Below are positions 30,315 through 39,109 of a DNA stretch of 64,000 nt, piece by piece. Made by a program: the position numbers and the translations under genes. Source of the DNA: JASHVB01 sp035523995 (lineage in GTDB: Bacteria; Pseudomonadota; Alphaproteobacteria; Acetobacterales; Acetobacteraceae); assembly GCA_035523995.1 (NCBI GenBank), contig DATKPQ010000151.1:1-64000 (forward strand). The letters are read 5' to 3'. The first letter of the stretch is position 1. Every line of letters starts with the position of its first letter. The notes under the pieces are model-generated. The model had not been told where the DNA came from and searched no databases. It saw nothing but the letters and a program-made list of their open reading frames with translations.

Positions 30315-31586
30315 CTACAATCCCATGACCGAACGATAGTGCTGGTAAAAGCCCCGGATCGCCGTCTCCGTCACCATGTGTTGCTCATTGGACACCATGC
30401 GGCCGCCCATTTCCACCACGCAGGCTTCATCGTCATCGGTCTCAAGGCCGGCCTGCGACAGCACCATTGCCTCGCTGTCATCAAGCGACACCAGCCCCGC
30501 CGGCCCCATCAGGTTCGCCTGTCGCAGCCGGCGCTGGCGCATGTCAGGCGTATCGTCGGCGTAACCAAAGAACGTCCAGGCCAGATCGAACGTACGCGCA
30601 TCCAGCGGCACGATCTGACGCATCGCCAGCGTATTGGATTGCTGCTGCACAATCAGGTTGGGCCATAGTGTTTGCATCACCACGGTGGCATCGCCCGGGA
30701 ACTCGCGAACCGGGTCCAGCAGGCGCTTGTCGCGGAGGGAAAAATTGGCCTTGAAGGCACGCATCTGCGACGTGGCATCATTGGTTTCCTGCGCGCCGCG
30801 CCGGCTGACCAGCACGCCGTGCCGGCCGGTGTCGTCCATTTCCACCGCGGATTGCTGGTCCAACCGGAACAAGCCGAACGTCACCAGGAAGACGTGCAGC
30901 AAGCTGGCGTGGTACGGGTCCTTGATGTTCTCGAACATCAGCTTCCAGTTGCTGGGAATGCGCTGGCGCATGGTGCCAAGCACTTCCAGCTTGCGGCCGT
31001 CGAACACACGGTCGAAATAGCCGAGCATGCGTTCGCCGAGCCAGGTTTCCAGTGATTCATTGGGGGAACCGAAGCTAGCGAACACCACGCCGTGGCGCTG
31101 CGTCACCGTGAGGCGTTGCAGCCCATGCTCTTCTTGCCGGAAGTCCGTCGGCATTCCGCCCTGGCCGCGATAGCCACGGCGGAACGGCACGCCAAGCAGA
31201 TTGCCGGACAGATCGTAGGTCCATTGGTGATACGGGCAGACGAACTCCTTCGCAGTCCCGCGCGCAGCGGCGCAGAACTGCATGCCGCGATGGGCGCAGC
31301 GATTGACCAGCACGTTGATCGCATCGTCGCTGGCGCGCACGGCGACCACTTCGCGCGTGCCAAGCTGGGTACGCTTGAAATCACCTGCCTTGGGCAGTTC
31401 TGCTTCCAGGCAGACGTACAGCCAGTTGTTCTCGCCGAACACGCGGTCTTGCTCGAGGGCGAAGATGTTTGGATCGGTGTAGACCCAGTTCGGGACGCGC
31501 GACGGCCCAGCATCCGGCCACGTGCGTCGTGCCGGCGGCGGCGACAAGGGCTTTTCGGCAAGGGCCGACAGCGTTCCGTCCGCCAT
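30315..31586 (-). CDS. Rieske non-haem iron oxygenase, alpha subunit
   Basis: Catalytic subunit of 423 aa. The Rieske [2Fe-2S] ligands are CAHRG and CPYHQW (residues about 92-115). The mononuclear iron site is in FENIKDPYHASLLHVF (His/His, about 210). C-terminal catalytic domain features include RDKRLLDPVREF and LAWTFFGYADD. Such enzymes dihydroxylate aromatic acids or demethylate. ATG 31586 follows GGGAGGAG. It forms a unit with the beta subunit and the propeller protein; the electron-transfer partners must be elsewhere. The substrate cannot be read from sequence. Confidence 0.92.
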   Translation of the reverse strand: MADGTLSALAEKPLSPPPARRTWPDAGPSRVPNWVYTDPNIFALEQDRVFGENNWLYVCLEAELPKAGDFKRTQLGTREVVAVRASDDAINVLVNRCAHRGMQFCAAARGTAKEFVCPYHQWTYDLSGNLLGVPFRRGYRGQGGMPTDFRQEEHGLQRLTVTQRHGVVFASFGSPNESLETWLGERMLGYFDRVFDGRKLEVLGTMRQRIPSNWKLMFENIKDPYHASLLHVFLVTFGLFRLDQQSAVEMDDTGRHGVLVSRRGAQETNDATSQMRAFKANFSLRDKRLLDPVREFPGDATVVMQTLWPNLIVQQQSNTLAMRQIVPLDARTFDLAWTFFGYADDTPDMRQRRLRQANLMGPAGLVSLDDSEAMVLSQAGLETDDDEACVVEMGGRMVSNEQHMVTETAIRGFYQHYRSVMGL

Positions 31587-31766
31587 GATCCGAGCTCCTC
31601 CCGCTTTTCTTGGGACACAGCCTGCGCCCAATACGCGGTCCGGGCAATATCGCAGGAGCCATATCGCAGGAGCCAGTCGCGTCCGGGTTGTCGCGAGCCA
31701 GTCGGTGACCTGGCGATGTGTTGGCGGATCTCACAATCTCGGCGTTGATAGCCAGCACCGCGTTGC

Positions 31767-33611
31767 TCAAGGCATGAGCACGTATTGCCCAGGAGCGGGC
31801 TCCATCGGCGGCAGGTCGCGTTGCGGCGCACCCATTGGCGGCGGCGGCTCGCGCGTGCCTGCCCCGATCCCGACCAGCCATGCCTGCCAGGCCGGCCACC
31901 ACGATCCGTCACGTTGCGGCGCGCGCGACGCCCAGGTATCCGGATCGACGTAGCGTTCGCCTCGGCTGCGCGTCATGACCTGGAAACTGCCGCGCCGCGT
32001 CTCCGGCGGATTGACGATGCCCACGTTGTGGCCGCCGCTCACCAGGGCGAACGTCGAATCGGTGTCGGTGAACAACGCCGCCTTGTAGACCGAACGCCAG
32101 GGCGCAATGTGGTCGTGCAGCGTGCCGAGCGCGAAGATTGGCACCGCGATATCGCGCATCGCGATAACGCGTCCGTCCACAGCGAATCGCCCCGCCGTCA
32201 ACCTGTTCTCGAGGAAAAGACCGCGCAGATACTCGCTGTGCATCCGCGCCGGCATGCGAGTCTGGTCGGCGTTCCAGGCCGCCAGGTCGGTCATTGGCTC
32301 GCGCTGCCCTAACACATATTCGCGGATCAGCCGGGACCACAGCAGTTCGTTGGACCGCAAAGCCTGGAACGCGCCAGACATTTGCCGCGTGTCGAGATAG
32401 CCCTGGTCCCACATCAGGTCTTCCAGGTAGCCGAGCTGACGTTCGTCGATGAACAGCATCAGTTCGCCGGCTTCAGCGAAGTCTGTCTGGGCGGCAAGCA
32501 AGGTGAGGCTGGCGAGCCGGTCATCGTGATCGCGCGCCATGGTGGCCGCGGCGATGGTGAGAATTGTGCCGCCGAGACAATAGCCGCAGCCATGCACCTT
32601 GTGCCCTGGCTGAATGCTCGAAATGGCATCCAGCGCCGCCATCACGCCTTCGCGGCGGTAATCGTCCAGGCTGGTTTCGCGATCATTCGCTGATGGATTC
32701 TTCCAGGACACGATGAAGACCGTGTGGCCCTGGGACACCAGCCAGCGGACCAGGGAATTCTCCGGCCGCAGGTCGAGGATGTAATATTTCATGATCCAGG
32801 CCGGCACGATCAACACCGGCTCGGCATGCACCGTCTCGGTGAGCGGTGCATACTGGATCAGTTCAATCAACGCGTTGCGGTAAACCACGCGTCCGGGTGT
32901 GATGGCCAGGTTGCGTCCGACGACGAAATTCTCGGTGCCAGCCGGCGGCTTGCCGGCGAGCGATCGATCCAGGTCATCCATCCAGTAATCCAGTCCGCGC
33001 CGCAGATTGAAGCCCGCCTCCTGAACGGTCTGCCGCAGAATCAACGGGTTGAGCCACGGGATGTTGCTGGGCGCCCAGACATCGGCGAGCTGGCGGATCA
33101 GGAAGGCCATCTCCTGCTGGTGGGTATGGGTCATGCCGGGGACGTCGCGCGCGGTGTCCAGGCACCAGGCTTCCGCCATCTGGTAGGAGCGGGCGATGAC
33201 GTTGAACGGCCATTCCGCCCAGGCGGGATCGGTGAAGCGGTGGTCAATGGTGGTGGTCGGCACGCTGTCGGCGCCGTCGGTAATGGCCTTCGGCAGCCAC
33301 AGCGCGTAGCGGGCCAACGTAACCCAGGCCTGCAGCGCCAGCGAGAGTTGCTTGCCCGGCGCGGCGGCGAGCTGTGCCGCCCAATCTTCCCAGGTGCGCG
33401 CCAGCGCCACCGGCGAGACGCCTTGCGTCGCGCGGGCCTGGATCGCGCGCAGCATGCGATCGAAGGTGCGAAAGTCCGGCACGACCGAATGGGTGGCTGC
33501 GTCATCGCGGTGCCCGATGGGTACAGACGTCGATGGGACGTTGGGCGCAGCGATGAGGGCGCTGGACGAGGCATCACGTTCGCGCTTCGTCGCGACAGAT
33601 TCGCCGGGCAT
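31767..33611 (-). CDS. phaC: Polyhydroxyalkanoate synthase
   Basis: PHA synthase of 614 aa, class I-like, polymerising hydroxyacyl-CoA on storage granules. An N-terminal PhaC domain (about 100-270) is followed by an alpha/beta hydrolase core. The lipase-like box GYCLGG holds nucleophile Cys345, the Asp/His partners follow (FALGTLHDHIAPW, LVSGGHNVGI), and VPAWIMKYYILDLRPENSLV is the family hallmark. Start ATG 33611. An FNR-type site (33679-33692) lies 68 bp upstream, suggesting induction at low oxygen. No phaA, phaB or phasin gene is adjacent. Confidence 0.95.
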   Translation of the reverse strand: MPGESVATKRERDASSSALIAAPNVPSTSVPIGHRDDAATHSVVPDFRTFDRMLRAIQARATQGVSPVALARTWEDWAAQLAAAPGKQLSLALQAWVTLARYALWLPKAITDGADSVPTTTIDHRFTDPAWAEWPFNVIARSYQMAEAWCLDTARDVPGMTHTHQQEMAFLIRQLADVWAPSNIPWLNPLILRQTVQEAGFNLRRGLDYWMDDLDRSLAGKPPAGTENFVVGRNLAITPGRVVYRNALIELIQYAPLTETVHAEPVLIVPAWIMKYYILDLRPENSLVRWLVSQGHTVFIVSWKNPSANDRETSLDDYRREGVMAALDAISSIQPGHKVHGCGYCLGGTILTIAAATMARDHDDRLASLTLLAAQTDFAEAGELMLFIDERQLGYLEDLMWDQGYLDTRQMSGAFQALRSNELLWSRLIREYVLGQREPMTDLAAWNADQTRMPARMHSEYLRGLFLENRLTAGRFAVDGRVIAMRDIAVPIFALGTLHDHIAPWRSVYKAALFTDTDSTFALVSGGHNVGIVNPPETRRGSFQVMTRSRGERYVDPDTWASRAPQRDGSWWPAWQAWLVGIGAGTREPPPPMGAPQRDLPPMEPAPGQYVLMP

Positions 33612-33678
33612 GGCACGCTCCGTTGGGGTGGTTTGAAGCAAGCGTCGGAAGCAATGATCCGAAGCGCCCGAAAATGCC

Positions 33679-33692
33679 TTGAGATAGATCAA
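33679..33692. promoter_or_regulatory. FNR/FixK-type binding site upstream of phaC
   Basis: TTGAGATAGATCAA matches TTGA-N6-TCAA; the outer bases extend the palindrome to CCTTGA...TCAAGG (33677-33694). It lies 68-81 bp upstream of the phaC start. Two similar sites precede cydA and hemN in this window. Confidence 0.65.
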
Positions 33693-33867
33693 GGCCGCCC
33701 CCCCCGCCATGCGGGAGGAGATGGTCATATTACCAAATCTGACGCGCGATCACGGTCAGGAAATACTGAGCAGCGGACGCCGGCGACGCGTGCCGGCCAA
33801 TGCTGTTCTTGCCAACCCTCTCAACCAATCTGATCAGATTCGGCAAGGCTCCAGGGCATCGTTGGCC

Positions 33868-35409
33868 TTAAAGGTACCGCACCACCTGCACCAGAAACCC
33901 GCCCGCCTGCGGCAGGCTGCCGAACTCGGAGCGGCGCCCGCCGAACGTCAGGGTCGCCTGCGCGCCAATGGTCCAAGCGCGCGACAGATAGTAGTTGGCG
34001 GTCGCCTGTATCAGCCCGGACCCGTCCTGGACGTTGATATTCGCCAGCGCCGTGATTTCCAGGTCGGTGACGAACGCATCCACCCAGTCGGCGCGCAGGA
34101 ATGCCGAATTGCGCGTTTCCGGTTCCTGCTGGTCCTGCGCGTAAGATCGGATATACCAAAGTTCGGCGGCGACGCCAGGGATGTTGCCGCGCTGCACCCC
34201 CGCGTTGAACCAATTGCGCCAGTCCTCTGGGGTAAAACCTACCTCGTGGTAGTGATATTCCAGGTTCAGCGTCAACTTGGTATCCACAGGCGTATAAGAA
34301 AACCCAGCGGCAAGATCGTTCTGGAAATACTGCGTGGTATTCGTGGGGATGACCGGAGGCGCCTGCCTGGGCAGCGTTCCGGTTTCCCGGCCATAGGCCA
34401 GCGCGTTCGCAATCAGGCTCGCTTGCTCGCCACCGGCCCATTCGACATAGGCAATGGTCTGCTGCCCGATACTGACGGTCAGGTTGGTGCCAATCTGCGT
34501 CTGGTCGCCGGCGTGGTACAGCAGCAGCTCCGGGCTGAACCCGTTGGCGATGCTGGCGCTGCCCTTCAACAGGAAACGGTCCTGCGCATTGGTACGGTCC
34601 AGCATGGGGTCGAAGCTGGGCAGATCGGTATTGGTATAGATGGCGGTGGGTAGCGTCACTCTTGGCGCGAAGGCGGCGGTGATGGAACCGCCGGTCCAGA
34701 CATGCTGGGCGAGCACCATCAGGGTGCCGAGCCGGTCCTCGCGCAGGATCGTGGGGTCGGCGGTCAGCGGTTCGACGACGGCGCGGGTGCGAAAGAAGTC
34801 GGTGGGGTTGTAGCCCACCGCGACGCCACTTTTCACGTTGACCCGGCCCAGGTCGATCCACGTGCTGTCGTTTGGCTGCCAGCCCAGAAAAAGTTCGCGC
34901 AGATCGTTGCGGACGGATTCGTGGCTGGGGAACGGGACATCGTTGGCGGCCCGCAGATTGAAACGGCCGCTATAGTCCAGCGTGACGTTGTTGCCGAGCT
35001 TCCATTCGTCGCGGGAATCCAGGAACAGACGATCTTCCCAGCTTGCGGGCGTCGGCGGCGGATATGGGACAAGCAGGTCGTTGCGCAGGGGGGTTACGGT
35101 GAAGGCGTCCTCGACGTAGTTGCGCTGCGCTGCGTTGCTGGTGGGAACCGGAAGGATGGCCGGTGCGGGCGCCTGCGCGGCGGGTGGGATAAGGTTCAGG
35201 TCCTGGTCCTCATCCGCGGCGATGGCGGGAATAGAAAAGACGATGAGGGCACACAACACCTCTCCCGCGAAGCGGGAGAGGCCGAGGTGCGACGCACCAA
35301 GGGTGAAGGTGATCGCGATGGCACGAAGCCGTCGTCCTACCCTCCCGCCACCCCTCGCCCACCGCTTCGCGGCGACCTCTCCCGCGCGCAGGGCAGGCGA
35401 GGTTTTCAC
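33868..35409 (-). CDS. Outer-membrane beta-barrel protein of an ABC/LolA-like operon
   Basis: Protein of up to 513 aa rich in alternating beta strands and ending in aromatic-tipped VQVVRYL, as expected of an outer-membrane barrel. I recall similar barrels in operons with FtsX-type ABC transporters. Putative signal core VLCALIVFSIPAIAA precedes mature ADEDQDL. The start is unclear. A GTG at 35409 overlaps the upstream stop as GTGA, but its first 50 codons are family B repeat. A GTG at 35259, right after the repeat's GGGAGAGG, would give a very short signal peptide. It is the last gene of a four-gene operon. Confidence 0.75.
   Translation of the reverse strand: MKTSPALRAGEVAAKRWARGGGRVGRRLRAIAITFTLGASHLGLSRFAGEVLCALIVFSIPAIAADEDQDLNLIPPAAQAPAPAILPVPTSNAAQRNYVEDAFTVTPLRNDLLVPYPPPTPASWEDRLFLDSRDEWKLGNNVTLDYSGRFNLRAANDVPFPSHESVRNDLRELFLGWQPNDSTWIDLGRVNVKSGVAVGYNPTDFFRTRAVVEPLTADPTILREDRLGTLMVLAQHVWTGGSITAAFAPRVTLPTAIYTNTDLPSFDPMLDRTNAQDRFLLKGSASIANGFSPELLLYHAGDQTQIGTNLTVSIGQQTIAYVEWAGGEQASLIANALAYGRETGTLPRQAPPVIPTNTTQYFQNDLAAGFSYTPVDTKLTLNLEYHYHEVGFTPEDWRNWFNAGVQRGNIPGVAAELWYIRSYAQDQQEPETRNSAFLRADWVDAFVTDLEITALANINVQDGSGLIQATANYYLSRAWTIGAQATLTFGGRRSEFGSLPQAGGFLVQVVRYL
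35259..35405. repeat. Family B repeat at the 5' end of the beta-barrel gene
   Basis: Begins with the perfect hairpin CCTCTCCCGC-GAA-GCGGGAGAGG (35259-35281). It continues with the AGGGTGAAGGTGAT motif and ends near a second CCTCTCCCGCGCGC. The whole stretch lies between the LolA-like stop and the likely mature region of the barrel protein. Confidence 0.75.
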
Positions 35410-36188
35410 TCCGCCCTCAAACGCGGCAGATAATCACGCTGGAACCAGGCCTCCGGAATATCCCGAAACTGCAGATTGCCGAATTGGATCGTGGTGACCA
35501 GCGAGCTGTCCACCGCGTCGATAATCACCGCCTCACTCGGCCGAACTGCCCCCAATTGCTCGCGATACTCGCGATAGTACAAAATTTTCAGCAAACGTCC
35601 GCTGTCGGAATAGAATTTCGCCTTCACGGGCTGGAAACTGCCACGCTCCACCCAATATTCGATGCGGTTATAGATCGCGGTATCTGTCACCGCCTTCAGA
35701 TCAAGATGCCAGCAAAGCCGCCGCTGCCGGTCTGCATCGGTGATGGTCTCGTCGCCCAGCAGCGTGGTGGCGTAATCCACCACGAAATTCACCGTCAGCA
35801 CGTCGCCGATCGAAGCCTGGCCGATCAGCCGCTGCTGCGGCGAGATGCGCACGCTGGCCTGGGAGGACGGGTCGTAGAACCACAGATCATGTTTATCGAA
35901 CAAGGCGATCTTGCCGGCGTCGCGCGGCGGCTCGACGTAGCGCACCAGGTTGCGGAACTGGTGTGTGCCGGGATCTTCCTTCGCGTAGACCACAAGCTGG
36001 TCCTGGTCGCGCGGACGGCCGGATATGTATTCCGTTAGCGTATCGGTGGAGCGGAACGGCTGGCCCGGATTCCGCACCTTGTCAGCCGAGGCGACGATCT
36101 CCTGTGGCGTTTGCGCCGCGGCGGGCAATACCGCCGCCGCCATTGCGATCAACAGCGCTGCCGCGAATGCACGGGGAGAAGGGAGCAT
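35406..36188 (-). CDS. LolA-like outer-membrane lipoprotein-sorting family protein
   Basis: Periplasmic protein of 260 aa with signal peptide MLPSPRAFAAALLIAMAA...AAAQ, cleaved near residue 25. The mature part follows the lipoprotein-sorting (LolA-like beta half-barrel) family: TLTEYISGRPRDQDQLVVYAKED, GKIALFDKHDLWFYDPSSQASVRISPQQRLIGQAS, YNRIEYWVERGSFQPVKAKFYSDSGRLLKILYY. It would carry a hydrophobic ligand across the periplasm. Start ATG 36188 lies 7 bp after the permease stop. Its partners are the permease and ATPase upstream and a barrel downstream. Confidence 0.82.
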   Translation of the reverse strand: MLPSPRAFAAALLIAMAAAVLPAAAQTPQEIVASADKVRNPGQPFRSTDTLTEYISGRPRDQDQLVVYAKEDPGTHQFRNLVRYVEPPRDAGKIALFDKHDLWFYDPSSQASVRISPQQRLIGQASIGDVLTVNFVVDYATTLLGDETITDADRQRRLCWHLDLKAVTDTAIYNRIEYWVERGSFQPVKAKFYSDSGRLLKILYYREYREQLGAVRPSEAVIIDAVDSSLVTTIQFGNLQFRDIPEAWFQRDYLPRLRAE

Positions 36189-36195
36189 CGCGGCC

Positions 36196-37599
36196 TCACA
36201 CATGGCGCAACGCATCGACCACCGGCAGGCGGGCGGCGCGATTGGCGGGAAGCAAGGCGGCGAACGTCGCCAGCAAGACCAACCCCAGCCATGTGCCAAG
36301 CAGCAGCAACGGTCGGTCTGCTGGCGTGGCCAGGCGGAACGGCACCGTTGTGGCGTTGCCAGGCGGCAGCCAGGTCAAGCCGGAATGGTTGATTGCCGCG
36401 TCTACGATGAACGCCAGCACCACGCCGACTGTTGCCGCGACGGCTCCCAGCATCCAGCCTTCGGTGACGAACTGCGCGCGGATGCCGTTGCGGCGCACGC
36501 CCATGGCGCGGATGGTGCCAATCTCGTTGGTGCGCTCCATCACGTTCATGGTCATGGTGTTGACCACCGCGAACAACACGATAACGCCCATGATCAGGGC
36601 AATGAACAGAAAGATGGCCGAGAACAAACGCACCACTTGCACGTAGAATGGCGTGAGCTCAGCGAAGTCGCGCACCTCCAAGTCCAAATGATGTTGCGCG
36701 ATCAGCGTCCGCAGGCGCGCTCGGGCTGCGTGCAGGTCCTCGCTGCGATGGAGTTGCAGCACGATGCCGGTGGCCTTGTGTTCGCCGCGGCCATACACAA
36801 GCTGCTGCGCCAGGGCCAGCGGCATCACGACATAGTTGTCGTCCAGCTCCTTCACGCCCTGCACGGCGACGCCGGCGACATCCAGCGCGACGACATTGGG
36901 GGCACCGTTAGCCGTCGCCGACAGCAGATCGAGTTGTGGCATCGTGATGTGCTTCACCTCACCGCTGCCGATTTCGCTTTGCGCCAGCGCGGTCAGGTTC
37001 CGGTCCACCGGCGCGGCTTGTGTGGTATCATGAGTTTGCGGTGGCGCAGGGCAATCTTGCATCTTCAAGGCCGGACAAAGCCCCAGGATGCGCGCCATGC
37101 CGCCACCGATCAGCCCGCGTTGAGGCGCATCGTCCGACAATCGGGGACCCGGGACCTCCGGCGGCGCCACGCCGTATTCGTTCCATTGCCGCATGCGCTG
37201 CTGGTTGGAAGGGATAACGCCGGTGCCGAGGAACGTCTTCGCCGCATTGTTGCCGCCGGAGAAATTGCCGGCGATGCCGAGCAAGGACTGGGTCGGCGTG
37301 ATGACGCGGATCATTGGTTTCAATACCGGATCCTCTGCGATCATCCGCATGACGCTCTGGTAGTCGTCGATGCCGTAGGCGGCGGGATTGCCGGCACCGA
37401 AAACGAAATAGCCGCTGCGGAACACGGTCAGATGGCCGATCCGTTGCACCAGGCCGGTCTCGAACGCAGAGAAGATGTAAGCGATATAACCGCCGAACAC
37501 GAGCATCGCCATCACGCCGACGGCCACCGCCGAGCCGGTCATGAGCGACCGCCGCTGGTTGCGCATGATGTTGCGGAAAGCGATCTTGAACAACATCAT
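36196..37599 (-). CDS. FtsX/LolE-type ABC transporter permease
   Basis: Permease of 467 aa with one N-terminal transmembrane helix (about 20-42), a large periplasmic MacB-type domain and three C-terminal helices. The FtsX domain includes VMERTNEIGTIRAMGVRRNGIRAQFVTEGW and LLVFGTWLG-like end helices (LLLLGTWLGLVLLATFAALLP). Such permeases use mechanotransmission to move lipoproteins or lipids out of the inner membrane rather than transporting across it. Start overlaps the ATPase stop by ATGA. Confidence 0.88.
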   Translation of the reverse strand: MMLFKIAFRNIMRNQRRSLMTGSAVAVGVMAMLVFGGYIAYIFSAFETGLVQRIGHLTVFRSGYFVFGAGNPAAYGIDDYQSVMRMIAEDPVLKPMIRVITPTQSLLGIAGNFSGGNNAAKTFLGTGVIPSNQQRMRQWNEYGVAPPEVPGPRLSDDAPQRGLIGGGMARILGLCPALKMQDCPAPPQTHDTTQAAPVDRNLTALAQSEIGSGEVKHITMPQLDLLSATANGAPNVVALDVAGVAVQGVKELDDNYVVMPLALAQQLVYGRGEHKATGIVLQLHRSEDLHAARARLRTLIAQHHLDLEVRDFAELTPFYVQVVRLFSAIFLFIALIMGVIVLFAVVNTMTMNVMERTNEIGTIRAMGVRRNGIRAQFVTEGWMLGAVAATVGVVLAFIVDAAINHSGLTWLPPGNATTVPFRLATPADRPLLLLGTWLGLVLLATFAALLPANRAARLPVVDALRHV

Positions 37600-38318
37600 G
37601 CAGCTTCCTCTGCCGTGGCGGCCGGTATTTCATGCGCCACCAGCGCGCCGTCGCGGATCGCGAAGGTCTCCTCGGAATGCGACATCAGTTGCTGGTCGTG
37701 GGTGGAGAAGATGAAGGTCGTTTGTTGCTCCGCCTGCATGCGGCGCATCAGCGCGATGATTGCGGCACCCGTGCCGCTGTCGAGGTTAGCGGTGGGTTCG
37801 TCGGCCAGCACGATCGTCGGCTGCTTCACCAGCGCCCGCGCGATTGCCACGCGCTGCTTCTGGCCGCCGGATAGTTCGTTCGGGCGCTGCCTGGCCTGCG
37901 CTTGCAGGCCAACGGCGTCCAGCACCGCCAGTGTGCGGCGGCGTCGCTCGGCGGCCGGCATGCCAACAAGCAGCAGCGGGTATTCGATGTTCTCGTACGC
38001 CGACAGCACCGGCACCAGGCTGAACGCCTGGAAGATGAAACCGATATTGCGGGCGCGGAAATCGGCCAGCACGTTGTCTTTCAGGCGGCCGACATCTTCA
38101 CCGCAGACTTCAATACCGCCGCTGGTCGGAGCGTCGATGCAGCCGATCAGGTTCAGCAGCGTGGTCTTCCCGCTGCCGGACGGGCCAATGATCATGGAGA
38201 ATCGACGCGCAGGGATGTCCAGGCTGATATCACGGATGGCGGACACATCGACCGACCCTGCGTGATACGTTTTCACGACATGTTGCAGGCGGACGACGGG
38301 CGCGCGGTCGTCGCTCAT
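37596..38318 (-). CDS. LolD/MacB-type ABC transporter ATPase
   Basis: ATPase subunit of 240 aa. Walker A is IGPSGSGKTTLLN (about 42-54), signature LSGGQKQRVAIARAL, Walker B IVLADEPTANLDS and the H-loop FSTHDQ. The wording is that of the LolD/MacB/FtsE family. It is the first gene of an operon with an FtsX permease, a LolA-like protein and a barrel. It is divergent from a TetR gene across an 87-bp region that contains two GGTACC palindromes, so the operon is probably under TetR control. Confidence 0.92.
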   Translation of the reverse strand: MSDDRAPVVRLQHVVKTYHAGSVDVSAIRDISLDIPARRFSMIIGPSGSGKTTLLNLIGCIDAPTSGGIEVCGEDVGRLKDNVLADFRARNIGFIFQAFSLVPVLSAYENIEYPLLLVGMPAAERRRRTLAVLDAVGLQAQARQRPNELSGGQKQRVAIARALVKQPTIVLADEPTANLDSGTGAAIIALMRRMQAEQQTTFIFSTHDQQLMSHSEETFAIRDGALVAHEIPAATAEEAA

Positions 38319-38350
38319 CTGGCGCGGTCTCCAAGCGTGCGGTACTAGAT

Positions 38351-38389
38351 GGTACCACCATTTGGCGGTATAGGGTACTGTGCGGTACC
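38351..38389. promoter_or_regulatory. Candidate TetR operators (paired GGTACC palindromes)
   Basis: Exact GGTACC palindromes at 38351-38356 and 38384-38389 are 33 bp apart (about three helical turns), with further GGTAC half-sites at 38340 and 38374. They lie between the divergent starts of the ABC operon and the TetR gene. Confidence 0.5.
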
Positions 38390-38405
38390 GCGCAAGGGCA
38401 ATTTG

Positions 38406-39050
38406 ATGAAAGCTTCAGACAACGCTCCCCCCGACCCTGCCGCGCCATCCCTGCGCGACCGCATCGTGGGGGCAGCCTTCTCTTTGTTCATGGAGCGGGG
38501 CTACGGCGGTACCAGCACCTCGGACATTGCGCGCCGCGCGCGCGTCTCCAAACGCGACCTCTACGCCTTGTTCGGCAGCAAGCAGTCAATGATGGTGGCG
38601 TGTATCACCGAACGCACCGAGCGAATGAAACAGCCACTGAAGCTGCCGGAGCCAACCAGCCAGGAGGCTCTGGTGGCGACGCTGAAGGGGTTTGGCAGCA
38701 CGTTGCTGTTGGAAGTCTGCCGGCCCGAAGTCCTGGCAACGCACCGGCTTGCCATTGCCGAATCAGACCGGGCGCCGGAACTGGCGCAGACGCTCGAGGA
38801 AGCGGGCCGCGCCGGCAACTTCGACATGCTCAGGGCCGTTGTGTCGGCGGCACAGGCACGCGGATTACTGACCGCGTCCGGGGAGCCGGAGGAGATTGCG
38901 GATGTTTTCCTCGCCGTGCTGTGGCGGCACGGATTGCTGCCAAGCCTACTGTTGCGCGTGACCGACGCGCCGGACGAGATGGAGCGGGAGCAGCGGGCAC
39001 GGTTTGCCGCGGCTACGGTGATGCAGCTTTACGGGGCGGCTGGGATGTAG
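38406..39050 (+). CDS. TetR-family transcriptional regulator
   Basis: Regulator of 214 aa. The N-terminal helix-turn-helix is plain (IVGAAFSLFMERGYGGTSTSDIARRARVSKRDLYALFGSKQSMM, residues about 20-63). An all-helical ligand domain follows, with the TetR_C-like block RPEVLATHRLAIAESDRAPELAQTL. Start ATG 38406 was chosen over an upstream in-frame codon because the HTH spacing then matches the family. It is divergent from the four-gene envelope operon and probably represses it. The ligand is unknown. Confidence 0.88.
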   Translation: MKASDNAPPDPAAPSLRDRIVGAAFSLFMERGYGGTSTSDIARRARVSKRDLYALFGSKQSMMVACITERTERMKQPLKLPEPTSQEALVATLKGFGSTLLLEVCRPEVLATHRLAIAESDRAPELAQTLEEAGRAGNFDMLRAVVSAAQARGLLTASGEPEEIADVFLAVLWRHGLLPSLLLRVTDAPDEMEREQRARFAAATVMQLYGAAGM

Positions 39051-39109
39051 GCCCGCGCGTGATGGTCACACGAGCCGTTCTCCCTGGGTGCTGGTACAGG
39101 AATGGGTGC

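Noticed and set aside
31647..31674. Two 14-bp direct repeats (ATATCGCAGGAGCC)
   Set aside because: Only two adjacent copies upstream of a Rieske gene; too short and isolated to interpret.
36025..38265. A long plus-strand open frame opposite the ABC permease and ATPase genes
   Set aside because: Shadow frame; the minus strand has the Walker motifs and FtsX helices.
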